Assembly: GCA_900320485.1 (NCBI GenBank)
Contig: ONSO01000001.1
Location: 1 to 47,890 of the forward strand
Direction of reading: 5' to 3'
Length of the DNA: 47,890 bases
Source: an uncultured Lachnospiraceae bacterium
GTDB lineage: Bacteria > Bacillota > Clostridia > Lachnospirales > Lachnospiraceae
The position numbers and the translations under genes are program-made. This document shows, piece after piece, positions 1 through 8,509 of the stretch. The notes below the pieces were generated by a model, which was given only the letters and a program-made list of their open reading frames with translations, had not been told where the DNA came from and made no database searches. The first letter of the stretch is position 1. The number at the start of each line of letters is the position of its first letter.

Positions 1-156
1 ATTGTGAAGTATCCGTTCTGGCAAATGACTCTGGCAAATGAAAAATCAGTGTATGCTTGTATCAATTATGGCGAGGCATTTTGTCCGGGCGAAATTGCAA
101 ACAGGAGCATCTGCATCGATGGGGATATTGGTGACGTATTTGCGAAGATGAAATAA
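1..156 (+). CDS. C-terminal fragment of an unidentified protein (5' end outside window)
   Basis: Reading frame 1 is open from the first base to a TAA at 154-156 and encodes about 51 residues. The tail contains CINYGEAFCPGEI and ends in IDGDIGDVFAKMK, which reads like a compact, conserved soluble domain. I do not recognise the family. It stops just before the decayed hydrolase that follows in another frame, and the two could once have been neighbours. Partial at the window edge. Confidence 0.45.
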   Translation: MVKYPFWQMTLANEKSVYACINYGEAFCPGEIANRSICIDGDIGDVFAKMK

Positions 157-158
157 AC

Positions 159-771
159 GGTTTCTGCGGGCTGTTTTCACCGATCAAGGAAAACAGGAAT
201 GCAGCGGTTATCGTTTTGGAGGACGGACACCCTGACAGCTATATTGTGAAGACTGCCATGAAGTGGTTAAACCGCTCCGGCGTTTCCGCCATGGGTGTCG
301 GACCTGAAAAGTATATGAAAGGCGTTCATAACTGGCCTTTGGAAAACGTTGAAAATGCAGTCAGGTTTCTTCGGTCTCAGGGATATGAAAAAGTGGGTGT
401 GATCGGCAGTTCATTCGGAAGCAACATGGCTCTTTCGGCGGCCGCAAGAATACCGGAGATCACGCTTACCATTGCCCTCACGCCGATGGACTGGGTATAT
501 TGGGGGATATTTAATGATAAAGCAGACGGAACTTTGGAAAGACCTGTAGACGGGGAATCTCTACGATCACTGTGGTCACTTTATTTTCCCTGAATCCATG
601 ATGAAGCTTCTTATGCCAGGGTTTCTGGTCGATCTTATCATCCCGCGCATTTTCAGTGAATCCAAAGGGTTTGTAAAAGAATGCCGCAGGAGCCGCATCG
701 ATCTTGATGAGCATATTCGATCGACCATCCAAGAGTGGATGGGAAGTGAAACGTCAAAGCACTCATCTTGA
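159..771 (+). pseudogene. Decayed BAAT C-terminal/acyl-CoA thioester hydrolase-like alpha/beta hydrolase
   Basis: Two frames together resemble the C-terminal hydrolase domain of the BAAT family. The first (about 159-593) carries the NAAVIVLEDG strand and the nucleophile elbow GSSFGSNMALSAA, whose second Ser would be catalytic. The second (about 549-771) carries YDHCGHFIFPESMMK, with the catalytic-His type motif, and the closing KECRRSRIDLDEHIRSTIQEW helix. The stretch normally between these motifs is largely missing and the frame changes near 545-590, so there is both an internal deletion and a frameshift. No intact start is visible. A sequencing error could explain the frameshift but not the missing segment. 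Confidence 0.7.
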
Positions 772-800
772 AATTCCCCGGAAGACGTGGTAAAAATATT

Positions 801-1625
801 ATGAGAACTTGGCGTAGAGAAATGGAAACTGCGGGAGACAAAAGGATGGCGAAGGAAGGAAAAAAGATCAAATTGACGGTTGTCAGCACGTATCATTACG
901 TGAGGCTGGTCGCGAGGTCCATAACCTTTTTGGCGCTACTGACGTATTACGTGATCTATCGCTTAAGGGGAGGAGACGACATAGGGCAGGTCATCGAAAG
1001 CCATCCCTTTATACTGTTGACCATTTGGGGATTTTTTCTTGTGGAGATGATCCTTCGGTTTTTCCCTTCCAAGTTTGAAAGTCCCGGATGCCAGAAACAG
1101 TTTGCAAAGAATTACGTAAAGACCGGGAAGACAAACATTGAGATTCAGGACAATAATGCCGTGATGCTGGTGGCACTGATCTGGATCGCCTTCAATGGCG
1201 TGTTCGGCGCGTTGCACATGAGGGGTATTCTGGATGACGGAATTATGATCCTTTTGTGTTCTTTTTATTCCGTGAGTGACATGATCTGCATTTTGTTTTT
1301 CTGTCCGTTCCAGTCCTGGCTGCTGAAAAATAAGTGTTGCTGTTCCTGCCGCATTTATAATTGGGATTATGCCATGATGTTTACGCCGCTGTTCTTTGTA
1401 CAGAAGTCTTATACCTGGAGTCTTTTAGTGGTTTCCATGGCTCTTTTGGCCAGATGGGAGATTACGTTCTTTAAGTATCCGGAGCGGTTTTCTGAGTCTA
1501 CCAACGCTTATCTTCATTGCCAAAACTGTACGGAAAAGCTCTGTACCCATAAAAAGCAATTGAAGTCCCTGTGGAAGAAGATCGCGGAATATACGCAGGC
1601 AAGAATTAAGAAATTAAAGATTTAG
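801..1625 (+). CDS. Conserved cysteine-rich membrane protein of unknown function
   Basis: The frame is open from a TTG at 768; I prefer the ATG at 801, with a further ATG at 846 possible because no start has a strong ribosome binding site. The protein is about 274 residues with roughly five hydrophobic segments (VRLVARSITFLALLTYYVIY, FILLTIWGFFLVEMIL and three more). Two cysteine clusters stand out: NKCCCSCRIYNWD after the fourth segment and a C-terminal HCQNCTEKLCTHKKQLK. This CxxC...CxH pattern suggests metal or redox binding on the cytoplasmic side. No family name is offered. It ends 22 bp before the MoxR gene and may share its transcript. Confidence 0.7.
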   Translation: MRTWRREMETAGDKRMAKEGKKIKLTVVSTYHYVRLVARSITFLALLTYYVIYRLRGGDDIGQVIESHPFILLTIWGFFLVEMILRFFPSKFESPGCQKQFAKNYVKTGKTNIEIQDNNAVMLVALIWIAFNGVFGALHMRGILDDGIMILLCSFYSVSDMICILFFCPFQSWLLKNKCCCSCRIYNWDYAMMFTPLFFVQKSYTWSLLVVSMALLARWEITFFKYPERFSESTNAYLHCQNCTEKLCTHKKQLKSLWKKIAEYTQARIKKLKI

Positions 1626-1647
1626 TCGTTTTTGGGGGATTTTAAAA

Positions 1648-2607
1648 ATGGATAACCGTTTATATAACAACGCAGTTTCCGTGATCCGGGAAGTTTCGGG
1701 CGTGGTGACCGGAAAAAATGAATGTATCGTGAAGGCCTTTGCCGCCATTTTAGCCGGAGGGCACATATTGATCGAGGACGTGCCTGGCGTTGGAAAAACG
1801 ACGCTGGCACTGGCACTGTCGAGGGCCATGCGGCTTGAGGAGCACAGAGTACAGTTTACGCCGGACGTAATGCCTTCTGACATCCTTGGGTTTTCCATGT
1901 ACAAAAAGGAAACCGGGCAATTTGAATATCGTCCCGGAGCGATCCTTTGTAATCTGTTCCTTGGGGATGAGATCAATAGGACGTCGCCCAAGACCCAGTC
2001 TGCCCTCCTGGAGGTTATGGAGGAGGGAGCCTGGACGGTGGACGGAGTGACAAGAAGGGTGCCGGATCCCTTTATTGTCATTGCAACGCAAAATCCCAAG
2101 GGGAGTGCGGGAACACAGCTCCTTCCGGAATCTCAGCTTGACCGGTTCATGATCTGCATGAGCATGGGCTATCCGGACTTAAAGGCGGAGATCGCCATTG
2201 CAAAGGGAAAGGCAAACGGAGTTTCCGTGGATAACGTAAGGGAAGTCATTGACGGAAAAGGCCTTACGGAGATAAAAAGCGCGGTGGCTGAGACCTTTGT
2301 TCACAATTACGTATATGCATACGTGGCAAAGCTGGTTCAGGCGACGAGAGAGAATCCGTACATAGAGCTGGGCGTCAGCCCCAGGGGAACCATTGCCTGT
2401 TGCAGGATGGCCATGGCATGGGCCTTTTTGCAGGGGCGCGATTACGTGATCCCGGAGGACGTGGAGAACGTATTTAAGGACGTGGCGGGTCACCGCATTG
2501 TATTAAATACAAAGGCCAGGGTTGCGAAGGTAAGCGCCGCCGACGTATTGACGGAAATTTTGGGAAGCGTAAAACAGCCAACCTCTTTCATGCGTGACCA
2601 ATCATAA
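1648..2607 (+). CDS. MoxR-family AAA+ ATPase
   Basis: A 319-residue AAA+ ATPase of the MoxR/RavA group. Visible motifs are Walker A GVGKTT at residues 47-52, the MoxR-typical region QFTPDVMPSDILGF near 69-82, Walker B LFLGDEIN near 103-110 followed by RTSPKTQSALLEVMEE, and the sensor-1 segment ATQNP. A C-terminal lid domain follows. Family members act as cytoplasmic chaperone-like ATPases that mature or insert partner proteins. The next two genes, DUF58 and a transglutaminase-like membrane protein, are the standard partners of this family and follow in the same direction, so an operon is clear. The substrate is unknown. Confidence 0.95.
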   Translation: MDNRLYNNAVSVIREVSGVVTGKNECIVKAFAAILAGGHILIEDVPGVGKTTLALALSRAMRLEEHRVQFTPDVMPSDILGFSMYKKETGQFEYRPGAILCNLFLGDEINRTSPKTQSALLEVMEEGAWTVDGVTRRVPDPFIVIATQNPKGSAGTQLLPESQLDRFMICMSMGYPDLKAEIAIAKGKANGVSVDNVREVIDGKGLTEIKSAVAETFVHNYVYAYVAKLVQATRENPYIELGVSPRGTIACCRMAMAWAFLQGRDYVIPEDVENVFKDVAGHRIVLNTKARVAKVSAADVLTEILGSVKQPTSFMRDQS

Positions 2608-2626
2608 GACGTGAGAGGATAAAAAC

Positions 2627-3688
2627 GTGCTTAGTTTTTTAGTGTTGATCCCCATAATACTGTTTTTACTATATCTTGGACTGATATTTGAAAGCACCGG
2701 ATTATTGCTGCTGGGATTTGCGGCAGCATTATTTGGGGTGCTTTCTTTTTTTGTCTTGTTGTGGCTGCGTACGAAGGTGCGCGTGGAGCTGCGGATCCCC
2801 ATCCGGATGGCGGAGATCGACCGGCCCTTTGGCATTCAGTATGAGATTCATAATGATGCTTTTATTCCGCTGAAAAAAATAAGCGTGGGTTTAAAGTATT
2901 CCGAGTTGCGGAGCAGGAAATGGGAAAGTGCAAGACAGGTTCTTCGTGACGTTCCGAAGGGAACAAGCATGAAGGCGGGGAGGCTTCGCGTTGGCAGGGC
3001 GGGATATTTTGAATTTCTGACGGCGAAAACGCGGGTCTATGATCCGTTTGGCATTTTTTTCATGTCCCTGAAAAAGAAGGGGATCGCGCATGCCATGGTT
3101 CTTCCAAGGATAGAAGAGGTGCCGGTGAGACTGGGGGAGGCCGTGAAGCATTTTTACGGAGAAGCCATGACGTATGACGAATTATCGCCGGGCCATGATC
3201 CCAGTGAGATTTTTGACGTCAGGGAATTCCGTGACGGGGATAAGCTTCAGCGGGTTCACTGGAAGCTGAGCGCAAGGATGGATGAACTGATGGTGAAGGA
3301 AAATGCCTTGCCAAAGACCTGCCCGATTCTCATTTTTATGCCTGAGGGGGATCTTGAGGCGCAGGGAATCCTTGATTACGTAACCTCCCTGTCCTTTACC
3401 TTGATGGATTTGAAGTGCGGTCACTACGTAATCTGGCATTCCGTAAGCAGAAACGACCTTTTGCGGGTACGGGTAGATGATGAGGAAAGCTTTTATTTTG
3501 CCATTACGGCTTATCTGCAGGACGGGGCGGCCGGGAGCCCTTACGACCGTTTGGAGAGATATCGGGAGAAATATCGGGGAGAGCCCTTTCTTCACGGCAT
3601 TGTTGCAGATGGCGAGGGACGGATCAGTCTTGACGGTGAGCCCTTTGAGAAGGTTAAGGATCTTCCCGGAGAATTGTTGTTAAAGTAG
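2627..3688 (+). CDS. DUF58 domain membrane protein
   Basis: Starts at GTG 2627 behind a GAGAGGATAAAAAC site; 353 residues. Two hydrophobic segments occupy residues 3-19 and 25-47, followed by a large beta-rich region. The hallmark DUF58 block lies near residues 188-220: SPGHDPSEIFDVREFRDGD, then HWKLSAR, then a KENALP-like end. DUF58 proteins resemble von Willebrand factor A domains and are encoded with MoxR ATPases. It lies 19 bp after the MoxR gene and 7 bp before the transglutaminase gene. Its molecular role is not established; a membrane adaptor for the MoxR ATPase is inference. Confidence 0.93.
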   Translation: MLSFLVLIPIILFLLYLGLIFESTGLLLLGFAAALFGVLSFFVLLWLRTKVRVELRIPIRMAEIDRPFGIQYEIHNDAFIPLKKISVGLKYSELRSRKWESARQVLRDVPKGTSMKAGRLRVGRAGYFEFLTAKTRVYDPFGIFFMSLKKKGIAHAMVLPRIEEVPVRLGEAVKHFYGEAMTYDELSPGHDPSEIFDVREFRDGDKLQRVHWKLSARMDELMVKENALPKTCPILIFMPEGDLEAQGILDYVTSLSFTLMDLKCGHYVIWHSVSRNDLLRVRVDDEESFYFAITAYLQDGAAGSPYDRLERYREKYRGEPFLHGIVADGEGRISLDGEPFEKVKDLPGELLLK

Positions 3689-3695
3689 AGTAGGA

Positions 3696-6116
3696 ATGAT
3701 GAAGAAACAAAAAGTGGTTACTTGGGAAAAATTAAATTTGGAGGAACCGGAAGGTCTAGGCAGGGGCGTTTTTGTCAGCATCTGGAACGCCGTGGCAACC
3801 CTGCTTTTGATCTTTGGGTTTGTATCCATGCTCACGGTATTTGCCGGGGAGAAGCTCCTTGGCTTTTCGGAGATTTTTGTGATCGTTGCGGTCTGCGGGA
3901 TTGCCTTTGGAGTTTTTGAGCCTTTTATTAAGTCATTTCTTCAAAAGAGCGGGGAAAAGCGAAGAAAAGCGGGGAAGTGGTTGTTAACGGCGGGCGGCGC
4001 CATTGCATCCGGATTATTGGCAGGGGCGTTTTACCTGGCAAAGGCCGAGGAGATCAGGAGCGGTTTTGCGGCGCTTGTCTCCCGTTATTCGGAAGTCTAT
4101 TACCTGGCTTTTCACAGGACGATCTCTGCACCCGGGGCGGACGTGGAATTCCTTCCCTTGGCGCTGTGCTTTTTCATGGTAACGTCGTTTCTGATCTGTT
4201 TTTTTTCATCGCTTTTTCTAAAGCGAAAATGGCCTTTTCTGATCTATCCCCTGGCGGGGGTTTTAATGCTTATGTACGTAGGTCTGTCGCCTGCCTGGGG
4301 GCAGGTAAGCGTCTGCCTGATAGGCATCTTTATGATCTTTTCGGGGCATGGCTCCAAGAGGCAATGGCTCTCCCTCCTTTGCACGGTCTTTCTGGCACTT
4401 TTGCTGTTTATGACGGGATTGTTTTTCCGGTCGTCCGCGGAAAAGCTTTTGGAGCACGTTCCTCAGGCAAAGGCCTATGAGGCGCAGCTGGAAGTAAAAA
4501 TAAAGAATCTATTTGCTGACAATCATTTTGTCTCCAAGGGCGGAGTTCATAACCGGAGGCCGCATTACAAGGATGCGGTGGTGATGACGGTCACGGTAGA
4601 TAAAATGCCGGAAGGGAATTTGTACTTTAAGGAGTTTGGTGCCTCTTCGTATGATCAGGGAACGTGGCGCCCGGCGTCAAAGAGCTTTGAAAAAGCCTGT
4701 GAAGAAAATGGTATTTCCGCGGAGCAGGCTCTGGAATGGTTGATGGGCAGTCTCTATGAGGGATCGGCGGATTCCAAGGCTTCTTTTCAGCTTCAGTATC
4801 ATGGCAATACAAATGCCATGCTTATTCCTTACGGGGCAAACGTTTCCGACCTTACGGGATTTAAGGGTAAGGAAGACTATTACGTAAAAAAAGGATTATT
4901 TCAGGGAAAATCGCAATTTTCCGGCATTGGCAACAATGCTTTTCAGTCAGGTGATCTTTGGGCAATGTGGAATGACGCGGGCACGGCAGTGGGAGAAAGA
5001 AGAGATTTCTTTGACTGGTATGAGGAATACGTTAAGGAAACCTGCCTCGAAACACCGGATTTTATATATGGGACGGAAATTTATTGGGACGTCATGCAAT
5101 CTGCTGATTATATGAGTTGGGGCACTTCGGAGCGGCAGAAGACGCAGGAATGGCAGACAATCGTTCCCTTCTTGATCAGTAGGCATCTGCGAGAGTATTT
5201 TTACAGTTGGAATCTGGATGACTTAACGAATGGGGAAGACCCGGTGGAGTACTTCCTAAAAAGAAGTTATAAGGGGTATTGCGTCCATTTCGCGTCGGCC
5301 GGCGTTTTACTCTTGAGAGCCTTTGACATTCCGGCAAGATATGCTTCGGGTTACGTCGTAACGCCTTACATGTTTGAGGAGACGGAGAATGGAAGCTATG
5401 AGGCAAAGGTGATAGACAGAAACGAGCATGCCTGGGTGGAGATCTATATAGACGAGGCTGGGTGGGTGCCCTTGGAAGTAACTCCCGGATATGACGCGGG
5501 TTCGACGGATTATCCTACCAGTAAGGAGTCGCAGGAGAAGCAGGATGAGCAGAGAGCCTCCACGCCTGGTGGGGCACCCGCAACGACGCCGGTGCCGGAA
5601 ACACCTTCCTCGGAACCGGAGGAAAAGACTCAGCCGGAGGATGGGAATCCTGAGGGTGGAAATGGTAAGTCTGCCAGACACTCCCTTTTCGATTTCGGAC
5701 GGCAAGGAGATTCCATGGAAGAAGGCGGGGAAGAATCCATGTCTTTCGGAGGGCTTTTATGGATCCTGACCGGACTTGCCATAGCGGCAGTGGCCGTCAT
5801 TATAATCTTTGGCGTTAACAGGGCAAAGGCCGGGAAGCTGGAGCGGACGCTAAAGAGAAGGTATTACAAGGCAGCAGTCCTTATCATAAACCGCCAGGTC
5901 TATAAAATCATGAGAAGGCGGGGAAAACTAAAGGGAAGTCATCCCACGGACCGGAATCTGGAAACGGCCCTGACGGCATGTTTCGGCAAGGAAAGGGAAG
6001 ATCAGATCCGGGAATATGCCAGGATCGTAAAAGCGGCCATGTTCTCGCAAGAGCGTATCTCTGGCGAGGAGTGCGAAACCGTAAGGCAGATCTATGCATG
6101 GATTCGGAAAAAATGA
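3696..6116 (+). CDS. TgpA-like membrane protein with extracellular transglutaminase-like domain
   Basis: An 806-residue protein with six or so hydrophobic segments in the first 240 residues, a large extracytoplasmic region, a Pro/Glu/Thr-rich linker (about residues 610-670), one more membrane span (SFGGLLWILTGLAIAAVAVI) and a cytoplasmic helical tail. The transglutaminase core is visible: Cys529 in GYCVHFAS and His578 in NEHAWVEIYI. The third catalytic position, usually Asp in a WVPxD context, reads WVPLEVTPG, so Glu or a neighbour may stand in. The family is thought to act as a cell-surface protease or crosslinking enzyme. Third gene of the MoxR-DUF58-TgpA cluster; the best hypothesis is cell-envelope protein processing. 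Confidence 0.9.
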   Translation: MMKKQKVVTWEKLNLEEPEGLGRGVFVSIWNAVATLLLIFGFVSMLTVFAGEKLLGFSEIFVIVAVCGIAFGVFEPFIKSFLQKSGEKRRKAGKWLLTAGGAIASGLLAGAFYLAKAEEIRSGFAALVSRYSEVYYLAFHRTISAPGADVEFLPLALCFFMVTSFLICFFSSLFLKRKWPFLIYPLAGVLMLMYVGLSPAWGQVSVCLIGIFMIFSGHGSKRQWLSLLCTVFLALLLFMTGLFFRSSAEKLLEHVPQAKAYEAQLEVKIKNLFADNHFVSKGGVHNRRPHYKDAVVMTVTVDKMPEGNLYFKEFGASSYDQGTWRPASKSFEKACEENGISAEQALEWLMGSLYEGSADSKASFQLQYHGNTNAMLIPYGANVSDLTGFKGKEDYYVKKGLFQGKSQFSGIGNNAFQSGDLWAMWNDAGTAVGERRDFFDWYEEYVKETCLETPDFIYGTEIYWDVMQSADYMSWGTSERQKTQEWQTIVPFLISRHLREYFYSWNLDDLTNGEDPVEYFLKRSYKGYCVHFASAGVLLLRAFDIPARYASGYVVTPYMFEETENGSYEAKVIDRNEHAWVEIYIDEAGWVPLEVTPGYDAGSTDYPTSKESQEKQDEQRASTPGGAPATTPVPETPSSEPEEKTQPEDGNPEGGNGKSARHSLFDFGRQGDSMEEGGEESMSFGGLLWILTGLAIAAVAVIIIFGVNRAKAGKLERTLKRRYYKAAVLIINRQVYKIMRRRGKLKGSHPTDRNLETALTACFGKEREDQIREYARIVKAAMFSQERISGEECETVRQIYAWIRKK

Positions 6117-6232
6117 CTGGATTTTAAGAGAAAATCGCTTTTTCATCGATGGAAACGTGCTATTATATAAGAAGAGCTGGTCACCGTGCAATGATTAATG
6201 ATTGATCAATGGAGGGAGCCAAGGAATAAATT

Positions 6233-7711
6233 ATGAGTATTGCAACGTTAATTTTAAGTTATTACGTTATGATAGCAGAACTGTCGGGATTGTGGATCAT
6301 GTTGGATTCTAACGTTCACCTGAAGAAACGGACAATCATGGCTACCCGCGTCGTGATCCTTTTGATTTTTGCGGAAGCCTTGTGTTGGGGCGTTGAACGG
6401 TGGCTCAGGGAGATTGGTTACCTGACTTGGACGCGGATTATTCTTACGCCAACGATTTATCTGTTGCATCCCATTATCATGTTAGGGATCATGGAAATGG
6501 CGGAATTTATTAAAAAGCGAAGGCTACTGTTATATCTTCCGATTTTGATCAGCGTACCGCTCTTGTATTCCTCTCAGTGGACGCACTTGATCTATTGGTT
6601 TGACGACAACAATCTGTACGTTGCGGCGGACAGTCTGCTCCGATATTATCCGTATTTTGTCTTTTTGCTGTACGTAATTCTTTTTGTCGGCGCATTTACC
6701 GTGCGCTACGCACTCTACGGAAGAACGGAACGGAAAGGGATTTTGGTCAGTATAATAGCATCCTCGATCGGAGTGATCTTACACCTCATTCTTGAGATAG
6801 ACGTGGATTACAGCACTCTTTTTGCATCGCTTTTGTTGATTTATTATTTGTCGCTGTACGTGTTGACTGCCAAGGAGGATACGCTGACACGGCTTTTGAA
6901 CCGACAATGTTATTACGCGGATACGGAAAGACTGAAAGAGCAGGTCACGGCAGTCGTCTCCGCAGACATGAATGATTTAAAGAAGATCAATGACACGCAA
7001 GGGCATGACGCCGGTGATAAAGCATTAAAAACCGTGGCAGCTTGCCTGACAAAAAATAAGCTTAATAATAAAAAGGTTTACCGCATTGGCGGGGATGAGT
7101 TTGCGATTTTTTATCTGAATAAGACGGAGGACGAGGTAAAAAAAGACATCGAAATAATGCAGAAGGAATTATCCCAAACGCCTTACGTCTGTGCGTTCGG
7201 TTATGAGATAGTCAGAGATAAGGACATAGATGGTGCCATGACCAGGGCGGACCAGGAAATGTACGTAAATAAGTCGAAGCTGAAGGAAACAAAGGAGCGA
7301 AGGATCGAGAAGCATAGGGAAGCTACCATTCGCGTTATGCATGAGGCACTTGGTTCCGGCATGTGGGGCATGGAATTTGATGAAAAAGGAAAAATGATCT
7401 CCGTCGAATGGAGCCCGGAATTCCGGAAGATGATAGGATATACGGATGAAAACGATTTTCCCAATCGGCTGGAATCATGGACGGATCTTTTGCATCCGGA
7501 GGATCGGGATGAGGTATTAAGGGCGTTCAATGAAGCAATCGCGGATTATTCCGGACGGAAAAATTATGACGTGGAATACCGGCTGAAGGTTAAAAGCGGG
7601 GAGTGGAGATGGTTTCATGCCATCGGAAGGCTTTTACGGCGCGATGACGGAACGCCGCTTTCCTATGTTGGAATGTTTGTAGACGTTAACGACCGGAAAT
7701 CTCAAGCGTGA
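6233..7711 (+). CDS. Seven-span membrane diguanylate cyclase with C-terminal PAS domain
   Basis: 492 residues. The first about 215 residues hold about seven hydrophobic segments, then a GGDEF domain begins at DTLTRLLNR and continues with SADMNDLKKINDTQGHDAGD and the intact active-site loop RIGGDEF (Arg284-Phe290). A PAS fold of the PAS_3 type follows (GSGMWGMEFDEKG ... SVEWSPEFRKMIGY ... LHPEDRDEV ... WRWFHAIGRLLRRDDG). It should make cyclic di-GMP from two GTP at the membrane. There is no RxxD inhibitory site before GGDEF, so product inhibition at that site is unlikely. A PAS domain after the GGDEF domain is the reverse of the usual order. An AAGGA site lies 8 bp before the ATG. Confidence 0.92.
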   Translation: MSIATLILSYYVMIAELSGLWIMLDSNVHLKKRTIMATRVVILLIFAEALCWGVERWLREIGYLTWTRIILTPTIYLLHPIIMLGIMEMAEFIKKRRLLLYLPILISVPLLYSSQWTHLIYWFDDNNLYVAADSLLRYYPYFVFLLYVILFVGAFTVRYALYGRTERKGILVSIIASSIGVILHLILEIDVDYSTLFASLLLIYYLSLYVLTAKEDTLTRLLNRQCYYADTERLKEQVTAVVSADMNDLKKINDTQGHDAGDKALKTVAACLTKNKLNNKKVYRIGGDEFAIFYLNKTEDEVKKDIEIMQKELSQTPYVCAFGYEIVRDKDIDGAMTRADQEMYVNKSKLKETKERRIEKHREATIRVMHEALGSGMWGMEFDEKGKMISVEWSPEFRKMIGYTDENDFPNRLESWTDLLHPEDRDEVLRAFNEAIADYSGRKNYDVEYRLKVKSGEWRWFHAIGRLLRRDDGTPLSYVGMFVDVNDRKSQA

Positions 7712-7735
7712 GGTTTTCTCTTGAAGGCTAAATAA

Positions 7736-7764
7736 TTGTCACCATCAACAATACGTGTTATAAT
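7736..7764 (+). promoter_or_regulatory. Sigma-A-type promoter of the ExbB/ExbD-like operon
   Basis: TTGTCA at 7736-7741, a 17-bp spacer and a perfect TATAAT at 7759-7764. Transcription would begin near 7771, which is the first base of the first leader hairpin. This supports a 170-nt structured 5' leader rather than an upstream protein start. Confidence 0.75.
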
Positions 7765-7770
7765 AGTTGG

Positions 7771-7891
7771 AAATTGCGAAGCAATTTGCAATCCGAAGCA
7801 AAGCGAATACGTTCGGATTTGCAAAGCAAATCCAGAATCCGAGCGAAGCGAGGATGCGCCGAAGGGCGCACCAGACGAGCCGAAGGGCTCG
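7771..7891 (+). ncRNA. Hairpin-array 5' leader upstream of the ExbB-like gene
   Basis: A run of about six small stem-loops with GAA, AAA or GAAG loops. They are 7771-7787 (7-bp stem, GAA loop), 7791-7818 (7-bp ATCCGAA/TTCGGAT arms), 7816-7832 (7-bp stem, AAA loop, mutually exclusive with the previous one), 7837-7855 (ATCC/GGAT enclosing GCGAAGC), 7855-7870 (TGCGCC-GAAG-GGCGCA) and 7876-7891 (CGAGCC-GAAG-GGCTCG). GCGAAGC is known as an unusually stable mini-hairpin. All lie between the predicted transcription start and the ribosome binding site at 7931. Function unknown: transcript stabilisation, protein binding or a dispersed palindromic repeat are all possible. Confidence 0.6.
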
Positions 7892-7943
7892 CAGTTATGG
7901 GAGCGGGCAAGCTGGTTTTCAGAAGAATTTGGGAGGTAGGATT

Positions 7944-8480
7944 ATGGCGGCTTTCTTATCTAAGTACATGAACTGGATCATTATTCTTGGCGGAGTGGCA
8001 GTGCTCTTTTTCCTGATCAAGAATTACATAAAGCTTTATAACAAGAAGAGTTTTATCCATGATGCCATGAACCGAAAGAATAAGGAATCCTATCTGAATA
8101 CCGCCACGGGAGAAGTGGAGGAGCGTGAAAAGTCTGAGGCGGTGACGCCCGACACCATCAGGGATTATGAGAGATCCTTTAATGAGGTGGTTTCCGGCTA
8201 TAATGCCTGTACGCAGTTTATTCCTTTGTTCCCCCTGCTGGGCATCCTGGGAACCGTATCCGGTCTTGTGAGCCAGCTACAGTCCCAGAACCTTGAGGAG
8301 ATGTTTGGTTCCCTGCACGTGGCACTTTCTTCCACCTATTATGGATTGATCGTGACCATTCTCTTAAAGATTTTTGCCACGGTTTCGGCAAAGCTCATTG
8401 AGGATACGGAGATCGTCCTCGATGATTATGATAAGAAGTTTGACAACTCGGTGAAGCTTGGAAACATCACTTCGGAGTAA
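7944..8480 (+). CDS. ExbB/TolQ/MotA-like proton-channel subunit
   Basis: The ATG at 7944 follows GGGAGGTAGG and is preferred over the open frame that runs back through the leader hairpins. The product has 178 residues. One membrane segment (WIIILGGVAVLFFLIKNYI) is followed by a cytoplasmic stretch and two more segments (FIPLFPLLGILGTVSGLVSQL and SSTYYGLIVTILLKIFATV). The LGILGTVxGL motif and the small-residue third span are those of the MotA/TolQ/ExbB channel family (PF01618), which moves protons through the membrane to power a partner. It is shorter than E. coli ExbB. First gene of a six-gene cluster; ExbD-like partner 29 bp downstream. No TonB gene is nearby and a Gram-positive cell would not use one for outer-membrane uptake. 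Confidence 0.85.
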   Translation: MAAFLSKYMNWIIILGGVAVLFFLIKNYIKLYNKKSFIHDAMNRKNKESYLNTATGEVEEREKSEAVTPDTIRDYERSFNEVVSGYNACTQFIPLFPLLGILGTVSGLVSQLQSQNLEEMFGSLHVALSSTYYGLIVTILLKIFATVSAKLIEDTEIVLDDYDKKFDNSVKLGNITSE

Positions 8481-8509
8481 GGCGAAAGAAGAATTCTGGA
8501 GGATAGAAC

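Noticed and set aside
7767-7943. N-terminal extension of the ExbB-like protein through the hairpin array
   Set aside because: It would start at a TTG without a ribosome site, at about the transcription start, and encodes a basic low-complexity stretch; ATG 7944 has GGGAGG.
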